A DNA stretch of 64,000 nt, from assembly GCF_901709675.1 (NCBI RefSeq), contig NC_051102.1, positions 9,433,412 to 9,497,411 of the forward strand, written 5' to 3'. This document shows positions 32,092 through 43,929 of this stretch, in pieces; position 1 is the first letter of the stretch; every line of letters begins with the position of its first letter. A program made the position numbers and the translations under genes. The stretch comes from Syngnathus acus (Eukaryota; Chordata; Actinopteri; Syngnathiformes; Syngnathidae). The notes below the pieces were generated by a model, which did not search any database, was not told the origin of the DNA, and saw only the letters and a program-made list of their open reading frames with translations.

Positions 32092-32885
32092 TCAGATGGA
32101 GTCCAGAAAAGCCCGATAGATGTCAGACCTGAGGAAGCGAGGGTATGAATCTCTCTCCATCAGCCTGAAGACGATCCCCTGGGCCTCATCAAAGCACCCG
32201 GCGCCGCCCGTCTTCATGTTTCGCCTGATCAGGTCTCTGGTCTTGTGATCGATGTTAATCTGGAGGAGGAACACACCACGTGTGAAACGTGTCAACGTCA
32301 GTCAGCGCCGGTGTTACGCGGCGCCAAAGGTTCTCGCACCTCTTTCGGGGCCTCAGCCTGGATGTAATGTTTGAAGATCTTTTGGGCCTTGCACATCATC
32401 CTGAAAGAGGACTTGATCTTCTTATATTCCTCGCACACCAACCAGAATTCCAAGTTTTCGTCGCTGAACTCGGACTTGAGGAAGGCCTGGAATATTTTGG
32501 TTCCGTCTAACCCGAGAGAAATGTCAGCAGTTGAAGAACAGCGGAGAGAGGCGGCGGAACCAAAGGATGAACTTACATTTGGACGCCATCAGTTTGTCGA
32601 GGGAGTGCGACCACTGGGTCAGTTCTTCGAAGCACAGCCTTCAAATGGAGAGGAAGTGACTCGTTACCTTTAGTTTTAGTTCTCAGATGACTTTTTGCAG
32701 GCTTACCCTCGAGTGCTTGATCTTTGAAATGATTTGCGCTGCAGTCGAGACTTGAGGCTTTCTTCCCTGTCCGTGCAAACATCAGCGCTTATTTGACTGA
32801 AGCTCATGCTAAATGCTAATGTCGCTAACACATCAAAAAAGTCAACTCACTTCTTAGCTGCTTGTTTTTTTTTGTCCGTGTCCAT
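32092..32885 (-). CDS. R4-family regulator of G-protein signalling (RGS-A)
   Basis: Five coding exons with matching phases, 492 bases for 163 residues: 32851-32885, 32707-32766, 32577-32638, 32340-32506, 32092-32259. The N-terminus ([20 protein letters not shown]) is short and basic, a candidate amphipathic membrane helix. The RGS box follows: [64 protein letters not shown]. Such proteins speed GTP hydrolysis on Gi/Gq alpha subunits at the membrane. The invariant SEENLEFW block is present as SDENLEFW. The 167-base central exon is shared in size with both neighbouring RGS genes, a sign of tandem origin. By position next to RO60 it would correspond to RGS2, but the short N-terminus and CFDEAQ block fit RGS1/RGS13 better, so no symbol is given. 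Confidence 0.9.
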
Positions 32886-33734
32886 GCTGTGCACTCTCGT
32901 CGATGAGGTGACCGGACTCGACATGTGGCATGTAATTGATGAGGAACGCATGTACGGGCCGGCGTCGAGCAGCTCCAAATAAGTTTCACACCGTTTCGTT
33001 CATCTGTCCACTTTTTATACGGGCAGCAGAAGTCAGCTGCGAGCGTCACGGTGTCATTTTGCGCCAACCGCAAGTAAAAGAGGAAGTTGAGAATTACGCA
33101 AATGCAACTGGGACGCTACGTAGTGACTGAGATGTTTGATGTCACGTCTGGAGATGCAAATCTGGCGGTGGAAACCAGATAGGCAAATGTTTGCTGCACA
33201 GAGAGCATATTTGATGGGCCTGTTTTGGAAAATGTCTAATTGAGGTCACATGACTCGTCTCACGTCTTGAAAATGAAACGAGAAGGAATCAGATTCAACA
33301 GGTGGAGATAAAGCGACAACACGTCTCGACGGTGACGTTCTTTTCAGACAAGCGGCGGACGAATCACATGCACGGCAAAAGCTTTCAGGCGTCTTTATTT
33401 GTATTTGCTGATTGTCACACTTGTTCATGCTAAGACTTTGACTTGTACAGTCGTTGAAATCAAATATGGCCTTCATATGCATTGTCCTATTTTTCTTATT
33501 GGACTCATCAAAAGAAAAAAGAGAAAGCAGAAGTGGCTGTAAAATAAAAGTTCCCCTTTGTGGTATCAACAAATTACCTTGTCGATCCGAGAGGAGGTAA
33601 AATTCCTTCCTCCGTGTTATGTAACAAAGAATTCGGTGTGTGTTATGCAAGCTGAAAACCGTCTACAGGAAGAGAACCTCAGGAACATTTCAGACATCCA
33701 CAGCGAGAAGAAGGCCATTTTTGCTCGAAAGCGG
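32886..33734. other. spacer between RGS-A and RGS-B
   Basis: Promoter side of RGS-A and 3' side of RGS-B. A minus-strand AATAAA at 33394-33399 lies about 340 bases past the RGS-B stop. No other gene is seen. Confidence 0.5.
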
Positions 33735-34458
33735 TCACCTTATGTCAGCTCTCCTTTGGAGTCCTCGATAGATGTCCGACTTGAGGAAGCGTGGGTAGCA
33801 ATCTCTGGCCATCAGCGAGTAGATGAGCTTCTGGGCCGAGTCGAATGAAGTCAACGTGGGTTGCGAGATGTTGGATGTGATTTTTTCCCGGGTCCCGCCG
33901 TCGATGTTGATCTGAAATTGGAGCGAGGCATCTTAAAGCCACGCTTTGGGTTCTTCTCGTGAAGCGGGAGACATCTCGCATGATTCCACGCTGGGTACCT
34001 GCTTAGGTGCTTCCGTTTGAACAAACTCCGAGTAGATCCTGTTGGCCGAGGAGATCATCTCTGGCACGTTCTTAATTTTTTTATACTCCTCACACGCCAT
34101 CCAGAACAAGATGTTCTCCTCGCTGTGTTCTGAGCGTAAGAACTCTCGGAAAGCTAACAGAGCGGCTGGAAAGGGAGAACCTAAATGAGCGGGAGAAGGC
34201 CTTCATCTAGAACGGAGAGAGGCACTCACTTTTACAAGTGAGGACATTGTCCACCGACTCGCTCCAAGAATCCACGTCCTCCAGCGGGTCCTTGAGAAAG
34301 CAACATAATCCACCCTTGAAAAGAGCAGCCCGGTTATCGAACAATTCTTCTGACCGATAGTCACACTGCAAATGTTCCCGTAAACGCTCCGCTTGTGCCT
34401 TTTTATTTTTTAAAAAAAGAACACTTACGGGGAGTGAAATGCGTCTCGTTTTCCACAT
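33735..34458 (-). CDS. R4-family regulator of G-protein signalling (RGS-B), RGS13/RGS21-like
   Basis: Four coding exons, 435 bases for 144 residues: 34429-34458, 34230-34290, 33999-34165, 33735-33911. The start [10 protein letters not shown] lies in a good context (GCGGCCATGT). Almost nothing precedes the RGS box, as in human RGS13 and RGS21. Box motifs: [90 protein letters not shown] resembles RGS13 and [10 protein letters not shown] resembles RGS21, so the subtype is open. The exon 1-2 junction is inferred from a GTAAGT donor and a CTCAAG acceptor; the intervening sequence has no in-frame stop, so a retained-intron form is possible. It presumably acts as a GTPase-activating protein for G alpha subunits. 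Confidence 0.87.
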
Positions 34459-36169
34459 GGCCGCCGTAAACGTGGGGACAGTCACTTAATGGCCATCCAC
34501 CTGTGATTGTCTGGACAATGTCGAGACAGGTGGTTGAGCAAAGCCCAAATTCTCCTTGGCAGCATGAATGGAAGGTATGCAAATGCCTATGCAAAGTTTT
34601 GGTTGGTGACGACGGGTTCTCCCTCCTTGTCTGCTGCTCTTCGAGGACGATTGGGCTCAATGGACGCAGGAGCTCCAAATGGTACCTCAGAAATGCCATT
34701 TCTGCTAACTTTTTGGGTGTGTAAGTCATACACGGCCACATTGCAATTAATTGGCAGGTGACCCTCCTGTCACAGTCCAAGACAAACTCCATCATTTTCC
34801 ATGACCAAGGATGAAAACCTGAAGAGGTGATGGAAAAACACCACAACGGCTCTTATTTGCATGGCCGTACGTACACTCACCGGGTCAGGGAATTTGATTT
34901 TCAAAAAAGGCCCAGCCTGCAAACATGACGGCTGCAGCAATGAAGAGAAAGAAACGATTAATTCATTAATCGGGATTTTTGTTTTCTTACATATGCAAAG
35001 CATTGTTGTCTAACTGCATAAACAGGCTGCAATTCACGAAGCCCACGCAAGGAGGCAGTGTGGTTCTCTCCAACTCCCGAACCATTTCTCTCTTTATCTG
35101 CTTGCTGTATCCTTTTTGTTTGTTTTTCCACGGTTGTCCACCTTGTGGGGTCACAAGTAGAGCGCTCGGATAGTTGAAATCCTTGACAGCGAGTCACCCC
35201 GATGACATTCACTTCCATTTCATGTCCAAGAAGGAATTAGTAAACAATGTGACGTCAGAAGTCAGGCTGGCTTGTCCAAGCAAGTCGAGTTTTGTTTTGC
35301 TTGGAGCTTGCGGCAATATCCTGACATATTTATTGATTAAGTTCCTCAGCTGTGGCCATTTTCCTGAAAGTTTTCTCTCTGGGAACAACATCAACCTTGA
35401 GAGCATTGTGGATTTAAAGCCCTCAGCCCAATCATAAAGCCCACAGGGCGGTGTAACAAATTTCACGGATTGTAGATACCGAAATCGTGCAAATATATTT
35501 GTTTGGGTCAAGCGTCACGCCCGGGCTGTGAGTCAGCACCACCTCACGGACATCTGGATCAACGATTGGTTCCTAAAATGTGAATTTGCTGAAGGGGCTG
35601 GCAAACAAAAGTGAGTTCATCTCATGAAAGACAGCGGCCGGCTCTCGTAAAAGCCGTCAACCGTTTGGACAAATGTTCCGTCCGATGCGGCCATTAAGGA
35701 GCAATCAAATGAACGCTTAGAGGAGTGAACCTGCTCGGCTCCCAAAAATAAGACAAACAGATCAACCTGTCCAGTTTGCGAGCATTAATGGTGTGAATCA
35801 AAGCACATGCTGTTGTGTGCAAATGGGACAGGCAGGAGACAGGAGGACATGAGATCATGAAAAGAAAGAACAAGGAAAAGCCTCTCGTGGGCTGATTTTG
35901 CAGGTGGTGGCCATGGCTCATTACCCTGCCCTCATCTTTTCTCGTCAAATTCTGCCTTTTTTTTTTTTTAACCCTGGGTAGCAGGAGGCAGCATCTGCAG
36001 CTTGGGTACTCGAGTTTGCTTGCATTGAGGAACAAAGCCAAATTTGGCCTCCTCGGGAGGGGAGGGAGTTATTCTCCAGGGTTGACTTAGTCTAATAGAG
36101 CTGCTGTTAGAATTAGTACACCCTGTAACTTTGTTTGGGGGGGGTGGGGGTATTCAAATTTGCTGCTAC

Positions 36170-36300
36170 AGGGAGAAAACCAAACTTCAGTGTCTTGCTC
36201 AAGGACCCTTGGACATGATCACCAGGCTTGGGGATTGAACCCACCACCTATTTTTTTTGTGGGGGGGGGTCTCACATGAATACCGCCCCGACCGCTCTTG
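36170..36300. repeat. probable tRNA-derived fish repeat remnant
   Basis: It reads GTCTTGCTCAAGGACCCTTG and then GGGATTGAACCCACCACC, words common in fish repeats; GGGATTGAACCC is the complement of a box B-like GGGTTCAATCCC. The ends are not definable. Confidence 0.4.
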
Positions 36301-37667
36301 AATTTGGGGTACGTCATGAGTCGTAAAATACCTCAAACGCTTTTTCTTGTCTTTCTCTTGTTTCCGCTAATCGTGAAACAAGGCAGAAGGAAGGTCACGA
36401 AGAGGTTTGCGTGAGGGCACGCACGACGCAACGCTTACTTAGCTCCCGTCATCCACTTCTGACAAAACTGTTGCCATGACAACATCATTACTAATCTCTT
36501 TGATAAGAAATACCGATTGCAATCCTATACGCAAGCTGTGCTTGCCGATACACTCGGATCCGCTCGAAGCTTTTCCATGTAGATTTGTGAGGTTCGTTTG
36601 TTTCTCCTCACAATTTGAGGATGATTTCCAAGGGTTGCCGTGCGGCGTGAGTCACCGACTGGGGGGAAAAAACGAGGAGAAGAAAAGAGAAATCTTCTCG
36701 GAACGTCTCAGCAGGCAACTAATCTTAAGCGGTGATGAATTTGGCACACCAGCGGAGCCCCCCACCTTTGTTCCCGTATCATTTATTATTTCCCCCCTTG
36801 TTCTCAGACTTCAGAGAAAACTAACAAGCTAAGAAGTGCAGTATCGGCACGCCTGTAACGTCTCAATTGATGCATAATTAATCGGAACTGCGAGGTATAC
36901 CACACAGAACTTAAGTTGAGATGGGCCCCGTAGGATCCTTGAGCTTCTCCAGTTAATGAGCTGCGCGTGTGGGTGTGCGCCGGTCTTGTGTTCTGAATCC
37001 AGACACGTGTTGTACATATATTCTCCAAATATGCATATTCACGAGGCTGGATGGAGAATCCGATTGGCTCGCGGATAGTTTGGAACCACGACGTATTTGT
37101 CTCGGAGAAAAAGCGCGGCGATACACCGACATCAATTATTCCGCGCTTGTGCTGCGAGTTGATAAGGTCTATTAATTTTTCAGCGATGTGGAAAAAAGGG
37201 AGCTACTACAAGTTTACTCGCTATCACGTGGACAGCGTCTCCTTTCAATTTGGTCATTGGAACGATTAAGATCGCAGACGCGCCTCATTAAAGCTGCTTT
37301 TAATTGAGAGCGTCTTACCTTCCGCAAAGCATTGTCATAAATGGGCCGGGTCCAAATAGAAAAACAAAAAGTAAATTAGTATGAGACACCAGACACAATC
37401 TGTGAGTGATGAGCTGTCAATTCAGCTAAGTCTCGTTAGGAGCTTCCCATATATGCAGACTTCTCACTTCAGGTTAGTTTTGTAGATGGTTGGATACCGG
37501 GAGGGAGAAAATAATTCATCCTTTTCATTTTAAATGATTATGATTAAGACACGGACGGTCAAATGAGCTTGTAACTCATATCAAGTGTATTAAAGTTGCA
37601 TAAGGCGCGATTGCCAGCAGAAAACAAATCACTAGCAATGCTGCAGAAGAGACGAACAGATGGACAG

Positions 37668-37698
37668 ATAAATAAATAAATAAATAAATAAATAAATA
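37668..37698. repeat. (AAAT)n microsatellite
   Basis: Seven uninterrupted AAAT units in the spacer upstream of the hAT-like MITE at 37879. Confidence 0.85.
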
Positions 37699-37878
37699 TT
37701 GGCGTTTTTAGTGAGGATGATATTGGCTCATTCCACAATTTGGTATCTTTTATTGAAAGGGAGTGATTAACTTGTCTGGTATAATAATGATGGCTAAATA
37801 ATTTTCTGACATTTTCTTACCAAAACAATTCTGCATTGACACAAATATGTCATTTCAACAATATCCCGAAACTTTAGA

Positions 37879-38178
37879 ACACAGGTGTCAAACTCAAGGC
37901 CCCAGGGCCGCCACATCATTTTATGTGGCCCGCGAAGACAAATTGTGCATCAAATTCGTGTGTCATTACTAGAATTGCAAATTGTCTTCACTCTTAATAT
38001 ATAATTTTTTAAATGTTTGACCAGTTTTTACTCGTCTGATTTGAAAACGAGTTATTTGTCAGTTTGTTTTGTAGCTTTGACTGTATATAATATGAGGTGC
38101 TCATACATTTATTTGGGTTGACAGTCAGAATGGCCGTCCGAAAGAAGCGGCCCGCCAAAAAAGGAGTTTGACACCCCA
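37879..38178. mobile_element. hAT-like MITE (GTGTCAAACTC family, copy 3)
   Basis: It starts ACACAGGTGTCAAACTC and ends GAGTTTGACACCCCA. The 8-bp repeat ACTTTAGA flanks both sides (37871-37878 and 38179-38186). The interior is the reverse complement of copies 1 and 2. No coding capacity. Confidence 0.8.
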
Positions 38179-38688
38179 ACTTTAGAAGTTATTGACGAAT
38201 GGACTCGAGTGCTCGTATTTGTCTTCAATCAAGCAGATAATTGCTTGAGCTAATTAAGTGTACATATCCTGGCACTCGTGGAAATGTTTGGGTTCTGCAC
38301 AGCAGCCGGCTTCCCAAAATGAGCACAAATGATCCCACTTGCATTCAGGAGGTGAACTATCATCCAGCGATGTTCTTGGTGGGGATTAATTTGCTGAGTA
38401 GATGAGGGAAGGGCTGGAGCCACATGAATACACAAATGCATAGTCTTAGGACCTAATTAAAATGGCAGATTCCTCCAAATCTCTCCTATTTGTGTGTCTC
38501 CGGGGCTTGTCGCCAGGCTCCGAGATAGCTCGAATAATCCAGTGCGATTGTAAAAGAAAATGATTCATTTCGCGCACACATACATACAATCTCCGACACA
38601 AATTACACAATTAAAATTCCACAGCTCGCCACCGATTATCACCGTCGTTTTTACGAGCGAGCGAGCGAGCGCGTCTGAAATGTTACAG

Positions 38689-40966
38689 CTACCGGGGCGA
38701 GGGCTCGTCCGAGCCGCCGCCGCCTCGCTCGTCGAACACGCAGGAGCGTGACCTTCTGCGAGACATCAAGGCTCCTGGCCCTCTCCGCCTGGCCAGGCGC
38801 AAATAAAGGTCGGAGTGCAGGAATCTGGGATAGGAGTCTTTTTTCATCAGGCTGTAGACTTTCATTTGGGCCGCATCGAAACAGCTCCTTGTGGGACGTG
38901 CTATATTGGTCTGGATGGCCATCTTGGTGCCGTAGTCAATATTGACCTGAGAAACATAAAAACAGAGGTGGAACTGCAACTGCTGCAAGTGCATTTCCTC
39001 ACATATCACGTGATTAAAAAAAAAAGACACTTGGCCTTCCAACTTAGTCAACTAACAACTCTACTAATATTGACATATTCATGTACATACGTATATATTC
39101 CTATAAGATATAATACACTAATAAATAAATATACACTTGGCCTTCCAACTTAGTCAACTAACAACTCTACTAATATTGACATATTCATATACATACGTAT
39201 ATATTCCTATAAGATATACATGTACGTATATATGCATATACTTGTCTACACATATACACACGTATACACATGTATATACGTATACACACATATACACACA
39301 TGTATACACACGTATACACACACGTACACACGTATACACACACAAACACGTATACACATATATACATGTATATGCATATATACACTTATACACATACTAC
39401 ATAGAATATACATATATACACAAATACATATGTACAGATACATACACGTATACACATATATACATGTATACTCATATATACACATACTACATAGAATATA
39501 CATATATACACATACACAAATAGATACATACTATATAAACATATACATACTACACATTTACATACTACATGTACATATATACACATATACACACAAACAC
39601 ATCTACGTATATGACGACACTTATTACATATATGTCTTATTGTTTGCAATTGTTAAAAAAAAATTCTCTAAAAAGTATTTTGTAATGAGAAATATTACTA
39701 TAGCAACCTTGTTGAGTATTGCAGTCGCATTCATCTCCGGTCGAAACCGTTCAAGCGAGTGCAAGCAGAAGCGGCATCAATAAATATTTAGGCTAAGAAT
39801 CATCTACACAAAGTGTGTGGGTGGGTTCTGCTCTCTTCACTTTTTGCACAGACAGAGTCACAGGCACAAAGCGCCCGCCTGCACTTTACGCTCAGATGCG
39901 GTCAAATCCTCATCCAGGCCGCAAAACGGAAATCGTATAAAGCGCGGCTCTCGGCGCCGGCTTCTTTGCACTCGTTGTGCTATGTTGAGATGCGGAACCA
40001 ACCTGCGCTTCCGCCACAAAGGTCCACTCGCTCTTGACCCCATAATGTTTCAGAATTCATCCGGCATGCTTTTATCAGCATATCATGAATATTCTCAACC
40101 TCCAGCAGCGCTCACTCGGTGACAGGCCAAAGAAAAACATATTTGTTTCTATGGGTAAATGAACATAAAATACCTCTTTGGGCGCATCCGACCCGATAAA
40201 AACAGCATAAATATTCTTGGCCTTGGACAGAAGCTTCTTCTCAGAGTCATAAGTCTTGAATTCTTCACACGCCTGCCAGAACTCTAAATTTTCCTCGCTG
40301 AACTCTGTGCGGAGGAACTGAAAGAAAGTTTCCACGCCATCTGAGGTGGAGGAAACAAACAACAGTTGGAGATAGGTGGAAGCATGTGAGAATGGGGAAG
40401 AAGAAACATTCCACAACTTCTTCATTTAAAGGTCGCTAATATGTACTCAACAATATCTTATGCATTCATGACTTTTGATTGTAATCGGCCCCTTATTGTA
40501 AGATTTCCTTAGTATCGTCTCACGAGTAGAACTCTGACCTGCGTTCTCCATCAGCTCTTCAAACGAGTCACTCCATCGCAGCGCCGTCGCTGCTGCGATG
40601 CTGAGAAAAGACGAGATGGCCGTTTTAGCAAAGTTTCGGCGCCTTGCGTGATTTTGCAGCGAGGTCAAACGGGAATAATGTTTTTTTAAATATTGGCCTC
40701 ACTTGCTGGACGTCGTCTTTCTCTGGCAATTGACATTTTCTTGAGAGCCAAATCTGGTGAGACTTTTCTTCTCTTTGTCTTGCTGTCTGCGTACAAAAAA
40801 CAGAATAAAAAAAAAAACCCAACTTGCAGCCAGCTGTGTCCCCAAAATCGGAATGGCTCCTCTCTGGTATATTTGTCTGCTATGACTGCACAATTCATTG
40901 GATTTTTTTTTTGTTGAAAAGAATAGTTTAAAAATCATCCACCAACCTGCTGCTGTCAGCCTTCAT
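38689..40966 (-). CDS. rgs18: R4-family regulator of G-protein signalling, RGS18-like
   Basis: Five coding exons with matching phases, 591 bases for 196 residues: 40947-40966, 40703-40786, 40539-40600, 40174-40340, 38689-38946. The N-terminal region is basic (RQQDKEKKSLTRFGSQENV). The RGS box carries WSDSFEELMENADGVETF, FLRTEFSEENLEFWQACEEF, DAPKEVNIDYGTK, CFDAAQMKVYSLMKKDSYPR. The Arg/Ser-rich tail MSRRRSRSCVFDE resembles the RRRSRS tail of human RGS18, and the gene is the outermost of the cluster, as RGS18 is in human. Human RGS18 is longer (235 residues), mainly at the N-terminus. The first donor (GTTGGT) is weak. Intron 4 is long (about 1.2 kb) and carries a large alternating purine-pyrimidine microsatellite. 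The protein is expected to act as a GTPase activator for Gi/Gq alpha subunits; in mammals RGS18 acts in platelets and blood progenitors. Confidence 0.88.
39028..39218. repeat. tandem direct repeat, two copies of about 85 bases
   Basis: CACTTGGCCTTCCAACTTAG and the following bases through CCTATAAGATA occur at 39028-39112 and again from 39134, offset 106 bases, almost identical. It lies next to the large microsatellite inside the RGS18-like intron. Confidence 0.85.
39219..39613. repeat. long (ATACAC/ATATAC)n alternating purine-pyrimidine tract
   Basis: About 400 bases made of ACACATAT, ATACACGT and close variants, nearly all alternating purine and pyrimidine. It stays open in several frames on both strands only because the repeat lacks stops; these frames are not genes. 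It sits in intron 4 of the RGS18-like gene. Confidence 0.9.
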
Positions 40967-41369
40967 TGTTGATTCTCGCCCGTGTTGTGGCCCTTTGAAA
41001 TACGCTTCCTCCTTCTTGGCCATCAAGTTAAATTGAGGAAATAAGAAAACAAGCGTTTCCATGCTGTTCTATCTTCATCTGCCACAAATAGCTCCGAGAC
41101 AATAGTCGAACCCATCGCCGTCGCTCTGTAAACCACGTTTGCATTTCATTTCTCGGCCCGAGACTTCCTGTCAACACTTACATGGCTCTCGTCTCGTTAG
41201 AGACCCCCTCCCCCCCATTTGTCTTTGGCGTCCTGTTGAGAGTTTGTATGCGAGGCAATTTCAAAAAATGTCCGGTGTTTTCTTTCATGTGTTTCAGTAC
41301 ATTTTGCCCAGAAATGGTATATTGTAGTACTTGAATAACCAGAATTGGTTGCAGAGCTAGAAATAGCTA
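40967..41369. other. upstream region of RGS18-like gene
   Basis: Promoter side of the RGS18-like gene. No further exon and no clear core promoter element is recognised. Confidence 0.4.
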
Positions 41370-41763
41370 CCGTATTTTCCGGACTATAAGGCGCACCTAA
41401 AAACCTAAAATTTTCTCAAATGTGTGCCTTATAGTCCGGTACGGACCAAATTCCTAAATTTAAACTGGCCCGAAGCATTGTGTCATGAAATCAATCATAA
41501 GTGGCCCGCTGAAGACTATGAATCATGAATCAAAAAGACTATGCATCAGCATTTTGTGACTATAAAGTAATCTGTTGCGTGTGAAGTTGAAATAAAAAAG
41601 ATAAAATGGAGAATGATTTGATTTGGATTAAAAATCTGACATGATGCATTAATGGTGCGCCTTATAGTCCGGTGCGCCTTATATAAGGACAACGTTTTAA
41701 AATGGGCCATTCAGTGAAGGTGCGCCTTATAGTCCGGTGCGCCTTACAGTCGGGAAAATACGG
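41370..41763. mobile_element. full-length TA-flanked MITE (CCGTATTTTCCGGAC family)
   Basis: Termini CCGTATTTTCC and GGGAAAATACGG are inverted, with TA on both sides (41368-41369 and 41764-41765). Subterminal GGACTATAAGGCGCAC words repeat inverted at the right end. The interior is shared, reverse-complemented, with 60804-61206. TA flanks suit a Tc1/mariner-like mobiliser, but the superfamily is not certain. No coding capacity. Confidence 0.88.
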
Positions 41764-43917
41764 TAGTTTGATTTGTCGTCAAATAAAGTAATGTTCAATT
41801 AGATCAAAATAACCCAAATTGACACTGGTCAAAATATTTGTAAAATCAGAATTTGATTGACACGAATGCATTATTTCCACTCCAAAAAGGTCAAAGACAC
41901 TTTTCCCCTCTCTCTCTTGTTTGATGGGAGAACACCGATCCTATGGTGTCATTACTGAAGCCTTCTTTCTTGTTATCTGCACGCACCTGGAGCAGGAAAT
42001 GAGGCGCGAATGTCGTCTTGACAATAGATTGATTTCAAATTCCCGAAATTGCAGGGTAGAGCCAAGCAAATTTCCATTTATGGCGTCAGGAATATAAAGC
42101 CTCGGAGTGCAAACATTTGTACGGGGGCCGCAAAAGACACCTGTGTGACTTGAGGCCTAATCAAAATCTCTCTCAAAGTCACATTAAAAGCAACACATTG
42201 ATTACACACGCGCTGCGCTGTAAATGTATGCGGCTTCGGCCCAATGATCCACTAAAGTGAAAGTGCGCTCTCCTTTCCCTTCAGGTAAACAACAGACAGC
42301 TGAATCACTAAAAGCAAATTGAATAGCAGTCATTTGCTTTAGCTGTATGTATTTGCCTGCTGTCAACATGGCAGATGAGAAAAGCAACAGAATCAATACG
42401 TGCAGCTTTGCCCCCAAGGTGCGAGCGAGCGAGCGCCCACCGGCTGGGTGCAAAGATTACGGATGTTCCCTTTTATCATTCTGCAAAAAAAAAAAAATAT
42501 TCCCAATTGCACTTTTAATTCAGTCACTATTTCACCGACGCTGTTGTTTTTGCACTTGCTCACCCATAGAATGAAACCCAGCAAAGGGCAAACAAAGGCA
42601 AGTCGATGAGTGAGCATTAAGCAGAAAGGGGAAGTGATGGAAGTGAAACCGAAGCAGGAAGGGAGGGGCGGGGGCTTCCTGTCTGGGGTGTCCAGACTGT
42701 CGCTTAACTCTTGGCCTTTTGCATTTTGTCACGCGCAGAAGACATAAACCCACAAACACATGGAAAGAATGCGGCGGGGGAAAATATTTAATTTTCACAT
42801 TTTTTTTCCTGGTATTTGAGTTATCCCTGCTTTCTCCGCATTATTGTATGGATCAATTGCCCTCCACTTCGTGAACGCGACACAGAACATTCCGAGGTTT
42901 AGCCCCTAAGAAAGCTAAAGCGAAAAGCAGCGCCCGTTTGAGTTGCTGTGTGCACACATAGCAAATAAGGAAGACAAAAGTGGCAAGAAAACGCACTTTA
43001 TCACTTTAAAATTTGCCTCGCTCGCGTCCCGACATATCTTCTTAGGCTCATTACCTCCAGCGAGGAGACAAAACATGCACTTGGTCCACCTAAGTGCATG
43101 ATGCTGCCTTTGATGAAAATGTGAAATTGTAATTTAGCCTTGAAGAATTGCATTATTTTGCCTTTGATGACAAGACTGTAAATAGGATGGATCTTTTGTT
43201 TGCGTCTACTTGCTCCTTGAGTCACGGCTTTTGGGCTTTTCTGCCTACTGCTGCAAAATGCTAACGGATTCTTGATTACCATAGCCGTTGCAGGAAAGGT
43301 AATTTTTCACATTTTATTTGCCTTTGCTGCCGGAATAATATTTCAAATCAAAACAAAGCACCCTATCTGCTATTGTTATCGCATTCGGCCGTGCTAGCGA
43401 AGCTTCTTCCAAACAAGTTTAATCTCAAAGCTTTCAGACGTTGGTATCTCAGCCGCAGCATTGAGCCACGGTGACGCGAACGCCAGTGATGTTCTCGTTA
43501 AGAGGCCTGGGCAGAATTCTTTATCATGGCTCTTTGAGACACTCCGGTAATCAGGTCCACATGCCGATAGTGATGGATTCCATTGGGCAAGCTACACATG
43601 ACCCGACAACACCCACACAAAAGCAAATTATTATGCTCAAGACGTTTTTTTTTTTATCAATACACGTTTCATATTAGCACCAAATGTGAACCTCTTGAAA
43701 AAAACGTTTTAGTTGTACACTTTTAGCTTGCGTGTCAGCCAACCAAAAAGCAGCACATTTAGAAACAAAACAGCTAAAAACAAACAGTTGCATGCAGCGG
43801 CTTGCACGTTTCCTGTCAAACTTAAGCTCAGCTAACCCGCCTGATCGAGCAGTGACAATTTTAGAAGATTTTATTTTCACTCTCTGCCTCTGGTATTTGC
43901 TACCTCCTTCATAGTGC

Positions 43918-43929
43918 TGCCACCTAGTG
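43918..43929 (-). promoter_or_regulatory. CTCF-consensus-like site
   Basis: The minus strand reads CCACTAGGTGGCAGCAC, a full match to the CTCF core with its extension. It lies about 3 kb upstream of the RGS18-like gene. Binding is inferred only. Confidence 0.4.

Larger units (their letters stand above)
34459..37878. other. spacer between RGS-B and RGS18-like gene
   Basis: No gene seen. A degraded tRNA-like or SINE-type repeat is suggested at about 36170-36300 (CTTGCTCAAGGACC, then GGGATTGAACCC). An (AAAT)n tract is at 37668-37698. The stretch from about 36830 to 37330 is rich in ATTA-type words and looks like possible conserved non-coding sequence. Confidence 0.45.

Noticed and set aside
34291-34428. 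Extension of RGS-B exon 1 through the continuous open frame
   Set aside because: The GTAAGT donor at 34428 and the CTCAAG acceptor at 34291 give the expected exon sizes and phases; the 30-base alternative intron (34399-34428) is too short.
39137-39783. Long Tyr/His/Thr-rich open frames on both strands at the ATACAC tract
   Set aside because: They are translations of a microsatellite that lacks stops in most frames.
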